From the NCBI GenBank assembly GCA_950106755.1, contig OX467082.1, positions 22,940,001 to 23,004,000 of the forward strand: a stretch of DNA of 64,000 bases, read 5' to 3'. The position numbers and the translations under genes were made by a program. The notes beneath the pieces were generated by a model. It searched no databases and had not been told where the DNA came from. It was given only the letters and a program-made list of their open reading frames with translations. Positions 57,116 to 64,000 of this stretch are shown piece by piece. The stretch comes from Climacium dendroides. Its lineage: Eukaryota; Streptophyta; Bryopsida; Hypnales; Climaciaceae. Positions within the stretch are counted from its first letter, which is position 1, and the number at the start of each line of letters is the position of its first letter.

Positions 57116-58568
57116 TTGTAACATTAGAACAAATATACTCAAGAACATATTTTACTACATATTCCAAATTTTGAGTACATTAAATACTTTTTATATGAAA
57201 CATTGAAAGGCCATTTGTATGTAACACATTTCATTTAACCTTTATCTAGAAGTTTTAAAAAAGAATCTAAAATATTCTTTTGACTTCCCTATAACATTTA
57301 GCATAAATTTAGGCTATTTTAAAAGTGATAGAAACAATGTTCTATTAATTATAGGAATGCATTACTGTTTAGTTTTATAACAAATACAATAGATGATGGC
57401 AATGCATGAAACCAAGAATGTTCTTCATGCAATTCCATCCAAAAGCATTTCAAACTACTATTTCTAGTGCAAATACATAGCATGAAAAAAAAAAAAATTT
57501 GCATATTCTAGTACACAAAATTGTCTCAAATGATCTAGACACTTTTAAAAATGTAGATTGCAAGCACTTATGTTTTGAAGTGAAATTAGGTGACACTTTC
57601 TTCCAACTCGCAATAAAGGTTTAGGTAACTTAGATTCCTCTTAACCATGCAATTCTAAAGAGTTCATTAAAGGGGATTTTTGAACCTTAATGCAAATAGT
57701 TACCTATGATTCAATTTCTAATTATTTTTTGAAGAAGGAAAAAATAATTAATCTTTTCATAATAAAAATATATTCATTTCTGTATGGGAGATTAAGTGTG
57801 GCCACATTAATTCCAATATAGATGGAAATAAACAACAAAACCTGAATGTTTGAAATAAAATGAAGTTAAATAGCAACCTTTATTTTAGAGGTGGAAAATA
57901 AGAAAGTCATGGATTTAGGTATATTCATGCTCTACATTTAATTTGGACAACTTGTAACAGTCATAGAGATGTAAAATCTTTAGGAACATTGAAAATTTTA
58001 TCATTCTTTCTAATTTCTTGCGCATTACCAAAAAAATGAAATTATATAGCACGCTATATTTCAAAAGTGGAAAATTAAAAACAATAACATTAAAGTGATT
58101 GATTGCAATAAGCAAAAAACATTTAGTTACTTAGCACTTGCAACCACAAATAACAGTCGAAGGTGTAAATGATTTGAATTTCAAAATTCCATGAGAGTTC
58201 TCACGATTTATTAGGGGGGAAAGGAATAATATGTTTAAAAAATAAATAAACTACTAGCAGTGGCTTTCTATGGTTTAAAACAATCTAATTGAGAACTGTA
58301 AAAAATTATAGTTGGTATATGCAACCCAAAAGTCATGGTGCAAGTTGCACATGATTTGAATTCCCAAATTCCATGAGAATTCTACATGAAACAACTTCTA
58401 TTTTAGTTTTTTAGATGTTGTAGTTAAAAGATGTACCCTCTAGAAGGCACTGTGTGAAAAAAAGGGCAAAAAAGTAGGTACAAGTTGCAAATGACATTGA
58501 CATTTGAAATTCATGAGAAAAATAAATCAATGGCTCTTTTATCGATTCCTCTACATGAATGAAGTTAG

Positions 58569-58870
58569 GGTACAGTGCACATTCTTTAAGTATAATTTTG
58601 CCCTTTTTAAAAATTGGATGAACATCATTCTAGGGGGTCTATTGCATTTCCAACTTTTGAGTAATTTGTTCTTCTATGTGAGGTGACATACTTTTATGTT
58701 ATTAGTTTAATATTATTTGATTCTATAAAAGTCCAGTGCACATTTATCTTCCGTGATTTTTTAAGTATGATTTTGTCCTTTTTTAAAATTGGATGAACAT
58801 CATTCTAGGGGAGTCTATTGCATTTCCAACTTGTGAGTATTTTTTTCTTCTATGTGAGGTGACCTAAGTT
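58569..58870. repeat. Diverged tandem duplication, period about 175 bp
   Basis: GGATGAACATCATTCTAGGG with matching flanks occurs at 58616 and 58791, and both copies end TTCTATGTGAGGTGAC. Less similar copies of an AAATTCCATGAGA word at 58180, 58365 and 58500 suggest an older, longer series. Confidence 0.75.
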
Positions 58871-60262
58871 CATGTTTCTGGGTTATTCAAGTTACAGTAA
58901 TTATATGAATATTGTATGTTGAAGTCAAACAACCCTCAATTATGAAGTCTAAATCCTAAACCCTAAACCATATTGTTTGTTCTCTCATTTATGAATATGA
59001 ACGTATGTTCCCACTTAGTATTAAATGTGTTGTTACTGAGGGTCTTACAAATGAATTCAGGACTACTTCTAGACCAAATTCAGATTCCAAAGAACACCTC
59101 TAATACCAAGTAGAAACATACCATGAACCATGAAAATTTTCACGAGAAAAATGAATGCAAGGTCGTCTTAAAAGTATCCAATATTATTTTAGAATCCACT
59201 AATTTTCTTGACATTGGAAAAGACATGTGACCCTCCGAAAGTGTGTGAAGTATAATTAGAACATAGAATTTCCTAAACTTAAATAACTTGAATACATTGC
59301 AGTGAAGACGCAATCTATTAAAAACAAAAATCAAATCCAGTTGTGCACTAAGTAAGCATTAATTTTAGAGAAAACATTTTTCGATCATAGCTTCTTTAAA
59401 ACGAAAATACAAATAGAGGAAGAAAAGGAATTGAGTTCCAATTGTTACTAATATAGGTCTCTCTTTGCCTATAATAATAATTTGACACGCCACTGAAAAA
59501 AAATCAATGCACAGTAATTGAAGAGAATGAAGAAAAGGTTGCATACTCCATAAATTTTGTAGTACCAGTGGTAGGTTCTTGAATTAGAAGGCGCTTTTTG
59601 GAGTACAATCTCCTCTGGTATGAAGATTCTCGGGGTTATTCAAAATAGGTAGGAGGTTCAAAAAATTGGACAAAGTTTGCGCCATAGTATTCCCGCCAAG
59701 AAGTGGAGTGTGCATCGTCAACCCGGATGCGAACGACTCCTTCTCCCTTTTTCTTCGACGCCTGTGCGCGCTGCTCTCCTCGAATGTGTATTTCACTTAC
59801 ATATGTATGTTGTGACTTGTGAGGTAATCCCAAGTTTTGTTTTGTGATTATATAGTAAGGGTGTCGTTGTTTTCCGTTTTCGTTCATGACATTTGTCTTT
59901 GTAATCCAATATGTATGAACGGAGGATATAGTGTCCAATTACTGTGATATTCTGAACGACTAGCTTGTAGGATGATAGTATCACTTGCTGTTCCTTCCTT
60001 CATACAAAGAATGCATAGTTTTTCAGATCTCATCTGATGATTATATATTTGTGATGATTCAAACCATCGACGTAGCAATGGACATGCAGGAGGAGTGCTT
60101 CATTTTTGAATGGTATCGATGAATATATGGTAGAGTTAGAACTGATGTCTGTAATTAAATATTTCTATAAATAGTAACAATAGTGATCTGTAATATTCAC
60201 GACTGGTTCCAAGAATTACGGAAGTAGAAACTAAGATTACACTTCACTAACTGAAGACTGTA

Positions 60263-60730
60263 GATTGTACTTTAGTGCAAAAAGTGCTAAAGTGCAATTC
60301 CCTCTTTCGAATGGAATAAAAAAGAGACTTCTCTTTGGAAAAGGTGGATTGCACTTTAGCGCGAACAGCGCTAAAGTGCAATCCATCCTTTCTTGAATGA
60401 GGAAATTGCACTTTAGCGTGAATAGCGCTAAAGTGCAATCCACCCTTTTTCAAATGAAGGAATTGCACTTTAGCGCGAACAGCGCTAAAGTACAATTCCC
60501 TCTTTCAAATGGAATAAAATAGACACTCCTCTCTGGAAAATGTGGATTGCACTTTAGCGCATTCAGCGCTAATGTGTAATTTCCTCCTCTAACTTACGAA
60601 ATATATTACCCTGTAATGCGTGAAAGGCTAAACTACATTTTCCTCTTTTATAAGTGTTAGATTGCACTTTAGCGCGAGTCGCACTAAAATGTAATCCGTA
60701 TTTCAACAGAAGTGGTGTGCATTTTAGCAC
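60263..60730. promoter_or_regulatory. Array of six to seven long type B palindromes
   Basis: Inverted repeats with arm TTGCACTTTAGCGCG and a short centre occur at about 60263, 60347, 60404, 60462, 60545, 60659 and (half) 60715. Arms are up to 16-17 bases and spacing is 57-114 bases. They end about 80 bases before the exon-like start at 60791 and about 460 bases before the transposase-like frame. The half-site matches those in and around family P copy 3. Confidence 0.8.
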
Positions 60731-60812
60731 ACCACTTTGACATTGCATACTCTGATGTTTTTGTTTACTGATTTTCTCCTTCTGATGTTTAGGAATCATA
60801 AATGTCACTGGA

Positions 60813-61106
60813 ATGCCCCCTCACGATATGGACGATTCTGACGACAAGTTCAGAGTTCTTGAAGGAATGAATGTTGGCATTCTAGAGTGCGAAGGTCTTC
60901 CTCGTCGGCTTTGGAATACGAAGTGCATTACCCTCTACAACAAAGATGGTGTTCTAGTTGGTGAAAGTACTTATCACAGCGTGAATTCAGACCTGGTACT
61001 TGGTGCCACCGGTCCTCTTGGTGATAGCCATGTAGTAGTGTTCGTTGCGAAGACTCATTCACAAAAACACCTCCCTGAAGAGCGAGTATACTCTTTGGTA
61101 GCTTAG
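60813..61106 (+). CDS. Small frame, possible exon (97 codons)
   Basis: TTTAG just before 60791 looks like a splice acceptor, so this may be a last exon rather than a full gene. The product has G-M-N-V-G-I-L-E-C-E-G-L, S-D-L-V-L-G-A-T-G-P-L-G and V-V-V-F-V. The pattern loosely recalls the C-terminal module of CACTA second genes, as at 20942-21291, but too weakly to assign. It ends at TAG 61104-61106, 84 bases before the transposase-like frame. Confidence 0.4.
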   Translation: MPPHDMDDSDDKFRVLEGMNVGILECEGLPRRLWNTKCITLYNKDGVLVGESTYHSVNSDLVLGATGPLGDSHVVVFVAKTHSQKHLPEERVYSLVA

Positions 61107-61190
61107 TCCATCAAGTATGTGCACTGTCGTGGAGCGAGCTTGCAAGACCATGAAGCTTGAGATAATTTTAACCGTATCCAAGCGGCTCTT

Positions 61191-63640
61191 TTGAACCCAC
61201 CATCGTTGACTTCTGCACGGTCGTATTCGAGTACGATCAGAAATCCATCACGTGAGACTTATGTGAAGAGAAAGGATCTCCTTACTCAAGAATCTATCAA
61301 TGTTGTCTCCACCAGAACTTGTTGTAGCCAAAATTGTGTTCAACCGTTTCCAAGGGAGAAGATTAGAGCCTTTAGGGAACGTATGTATCATAATTTGACA
61401 TTTAAGCACAGAGCTTTTATGAAGACGGAGGTTCATAGACAAGTTCATCGAGACTCATGTGGACAAAGGATGGTCACAATCAAAGAGATACATGTATGTA
61501 TGCGAGCTTGGATGCATATATCCGGTGTTCTAGAATCCACTTTCTATCGCTATCAGACGTACATGAACAACGGTCGAGAAGTATTAGACCATCATGGCAA
61601 TAAAGGACTTCTGAGGCCTAGAAAGCACACTCAACAAGATGCTGCTTCATTGAAGTGCATCCTAGAGAAACAAGCTGACCACATGCCACATCGTACAAGG
61701 ACACTGAAGACATGGGAGAAGGTTGTCTCCATGTGTCTCCCCACCACTTTTTAATGGAAAAAACAAATCAAGGAACTGAACGAGGTAAATGCTGCTATCG
61801 GATTGAAGGAGGTATCTACTTCAAGCTTGAGCAAGATTAGAGCTTCTAAGTTCTCAGAGTTTGAAGTGAAGAAGCCAGAGGACAACTTTGCTCGGTGTGC
61901 AACTTGTGATACATTACAAGCACTCAAGAGAGCTTCTCTTGCTGGGTCCATTACTAATCTCAAGTGGAGTAGGAAGTTGGACAAGCATCTTACCATTGCT
62001 CGTGCTCATAGAGACTATTACTATATAAACCGGTACCGATCATAGAATTTTCCACATGAGTGTCTTACAGTCATGCATGACAAAATGGATCACTCTAAGA
62101 CCGACTCTCCTGTCTTCTCACATAAAAGCAAAGACCTCGATGGATTAGTGAAGTTGCCAGTGTCTGTCACTGGCATGATTGCACATGGTCATGGTGATGT
62201 GCGCTATGCACATTATGGTTTAGATATGTTTGTCTATGACTCTGACTACGCTATTAGTTCCATGGCCAAATTGTTACGCGATCTGGAGTTGCCACCAAAG
62301 TCTTCTTCTCGAGAATTATTTATGGGATCAAGGTCCACAAATTTGTTTAAGGCAATTCTGAAGGGCGCGGAGATGTGCGAAGCTTCACTACCTCCATTGC
62401 CGGAGGTTTTGGTTCTGGCAACTCCACTGCCATCTATTCTCAACGTGCAAATGGATAATGCCATAGGTGACAATAAGAATAGATATGTGTTCGGTTTTTG
62501 GTCTTTGCTGGTTGCAAAGAAGATTTTTCGTGAAGTGTACGTGAATCTCATGATAGTGGGTCACACGCATGATGACATTGATGCATTGTTCGGAAGGTGG
62601 AACATGGCATTGAAGAAAGAAAGCTTCCCTACAATTCCGTTACTTATGAAGTCATTCATGGATGTGGAGTCCATTCCCACTATCCCACACCTCATAGAGG
62701 AGGTCGACGATTTCAAAGGATTCATTGAAGGCAAGCTCAATGACGGTAATGACATACTTGTTGGACATACAAAACCACAACAATTGAAGTTCTATTTGGA
62801 TTCAATGGGATGTCCGGTCATGAAGTACAAAATGTTGTGTACTGATGTAGATTGGCTAGGGGAGAATGGTAGAGCCATTAAGTTGTGGAAAGAAGATGCT
62901 GAAGGGCGTAGTTTGTGGCCTAGAGGAAGTCCATTGCCTATTCCACATAAAGCTATGAACGATGTAGAAAACATTGTGAAAGGCATATCAGGATTTATAA
63001 AGTATTGGGAGAAATTGTGCAATGCAGATGTTACTGGAGAATCTCGAAGGTGGTATGAGCATTTGGTTCACTACTAGCGTGATGTGAAGATAGCACTTGA
63101 AGAACCACTTCCTAATCCTACCGTTTTGAAGGATGGTTTTTGGCCTACTACACGTGTTCAAGCAACTCAAGAGGATGAATTAGACGAAGACGGCGAAGAC
63201 CTTGAAGAGTTTGGTGAGGATGATGCTTATGTGGGGCCTTTACGAAACCGTCCACGACCGTCTTTTAGAGTGGCTCGAGATGTCTTTGAAGGCTATATTT
63301 TGTTGCAATAAAGCCTGCAGATGGTGACTCCCATCCACTTTGGATTAGAAGGGCATTGTCTAATCCGAACTTGAGCCCTGAAAATCCAAATTGCATCCTC
63401 ATTCAATACTTCCGTCCAACATCAAGGAATCAAGATGTGCAAGACTTCTACATTGACTGGGACAACGAAAGAGGTCTACGTTGGAGAGTAGATGAAACTG
63501 AACCTCCCATTTGACAACATACGGATCCTCTTATGACAGCGTGGAAGTCTAGGATCCAGAAAGACATGGTAGAGTGTATGATCAAGATTTTGGCTACACA
63601 AATTGAAGTCATCAAACAAAGCCTAGCTTCATTTACTTGA
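61191..63640 (+). pseudogene. DUF7869-type transposase-like gene, broken
   Basis: One frame runs 61191-63311 with stops at 61752-61754, 62043-62045 and 63075-63077; a frame change near 63295 continues the reading to TGA at about 63640, with one further TGA near 63512. Early: an H-x-H-x-x-x-C-type region. Core landmarks: H-D-K-M-D-H-S-K-T, G-M-I-A-H-G-H-G-D, V-Q-M-D-N-A-I-G-D-N-K-N-R, V-G-H-T-H-D-D-I-D-A-L-F-G-R. These are the signature of the DUF7869 family, widespread in plant, moss and algal genomes and generally considered transposase-derived with an RNase H-like fold. The C-terminus (H-P-L-W-I-R-R-A, I-Q-Y-F-R-P, F-Y-I-D-W) resembles a BAH-like module. The type B palindrome array lies upstream, and the terminal repeat starts 7 bases after the last stop. 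Confidence 0.75.
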
Positions 63641-63646
63641 AGAACC

Positions 63647-64000
63647 AACGTAATATTCATTAAAATGAGAGTATTCCATCGAAATGAGAGTTACAGAAGT
63701 CTAATTTCATTTGAAAACGGAGAAGAGAATTCCTCAAACAATATTCAAATCATACAAGAATTAAAATCAAATGAGCACAAGTAGGAATCAAATATCATAA
63801 CCACAAGGTAAACGTTCATATTGACCTTTCACTTGTACACCATGAGTTGTTCCATACATCTTGAACTATGCTTGGCTAGGTCCAGTGACACTATATTACA
63901 AGCAACAAACTATAAAGGCCAGTAATGTAGTTCATTACATTGTTCTGCGTACACCGTAAAAGCTATGAGTGTGATTCACTCGAGCTCTGAGTTCTTTTGT
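63647..64000 (-). repeat. Terminal repeat, right member of an inverted pair
   Basis: Complement of 44487-44840 to the edge of the window, starting AACGTAATATTCATT next to the end of the transposase-like gene. Most differences from the left member are C/T or G/A. It continues beyond the window. Confidence 0.75.

Larger units (their letters stand above)
53600..60240. other. AT-rich gene-poor region
   Basis: Only short unsupported reading frames on either strand, mostly in AT-rich sequence. Apart from the small repeats listed separately, I see no domain and no element ends. Splice-like and telomere-like words are scattered. It separates the type B sites of copy 3 from the type B array before the transposase-like gene and may be the middle of one element or unrelated inserted DNA. 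Confidence 0.5.

Noticed and set aside
54048..60078. Scattered 60-100 codon frames in the AT-rich region
   Set aside because: Length is as expected by chance, and no domain or splice context is evident.

Overview
The window is plant-type nuclear DNA made almost entirely of mobile elements and their remains. It has interstitial TTTAGGG-type telomere repeats, spliceosomal introns, an En/Spm (CACTA) element with plant-type domains, a hAT element, gag-only retroelement remains and CACTA-type foldback MITEs. A streptophyte fits. The protein mix reminds me of a charophyte alga or early land plant (Chara-like), but that is a guess. I see no tRNA, rRNA or ordinary housekeeping gene.

Layout. 1-3.5 kb: AT-rich tandem repeats, then degenerate telomere-like repeats. 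3.5-9.2 kb: copy 1 of an unusual three-copy gene family ('family P', my label), preceded by a dense palindrome array. 9.2-22.2 kb: a 13 kb CACTA element abutting copy 1, with a coding-complete tnpD-like gene on the minus strand and a tnpA-like gene with an internal FCP1-like domain on the plus strand. 22.3-23.5 kb: an intact gene with a Gly/Tyr-rich tail. 23.7-26.4 kb: GC-rich repeat islands around an AT-rich gap. 27.3-35.3 kb: a decayed gag-type retroelement between diverged LTR-like repeats, with a hAT element between them. 35.4-38.2 kb: a broken coiled-coil/RING gene. 38.8-44.4 kb: copy 2 of family P, 5'-truncated, followed by FCP1-like exons. 44.5-44.8 kb: a terminal repeat that recurs inverted at 63.6-64.0 kb. 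45.8-47.6 kb: a second gag relic. 47.9-50.2 kb: three foldback MITEs. 48.5-53.2 kb: copy 3 of family P (minus strand). 53.6-60.2 kb: AT-rich, gene-poor. 60.2-63.6 kb: a palindrome array followed by a broken DUF7869-type transposase-like gene.

Most notable is family P. Its conceptual protein joins a ParB-like motif (I-I-N-G-Q-H-S) to a region resembling a beta-class DNA methyltransferase (degenerate D-P-P-Y-like and F-x-G-x motifs); in copy 2, FCP1/HAD-like exons follow. Each copy carries long palindromes in its 5' flank and introns. Copies 1 and 2 use half-site TGCATTTCAGGTCG. Copy 3 uses TGCACTTTAGCGCG, at the same place beside the intron-1 donor, and the same type is arrayed upstream of the DUF7869-like gene. 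So a DNA-binding-type gene and its apparent sites changed together, and at least one transposase-like gene sits beside the same sites. The ParB, methyltransferase and system assignments are inferences from reading motifs. All three copies carry nonsense codons, so intact relatives elsewhere are needed to judge the system.
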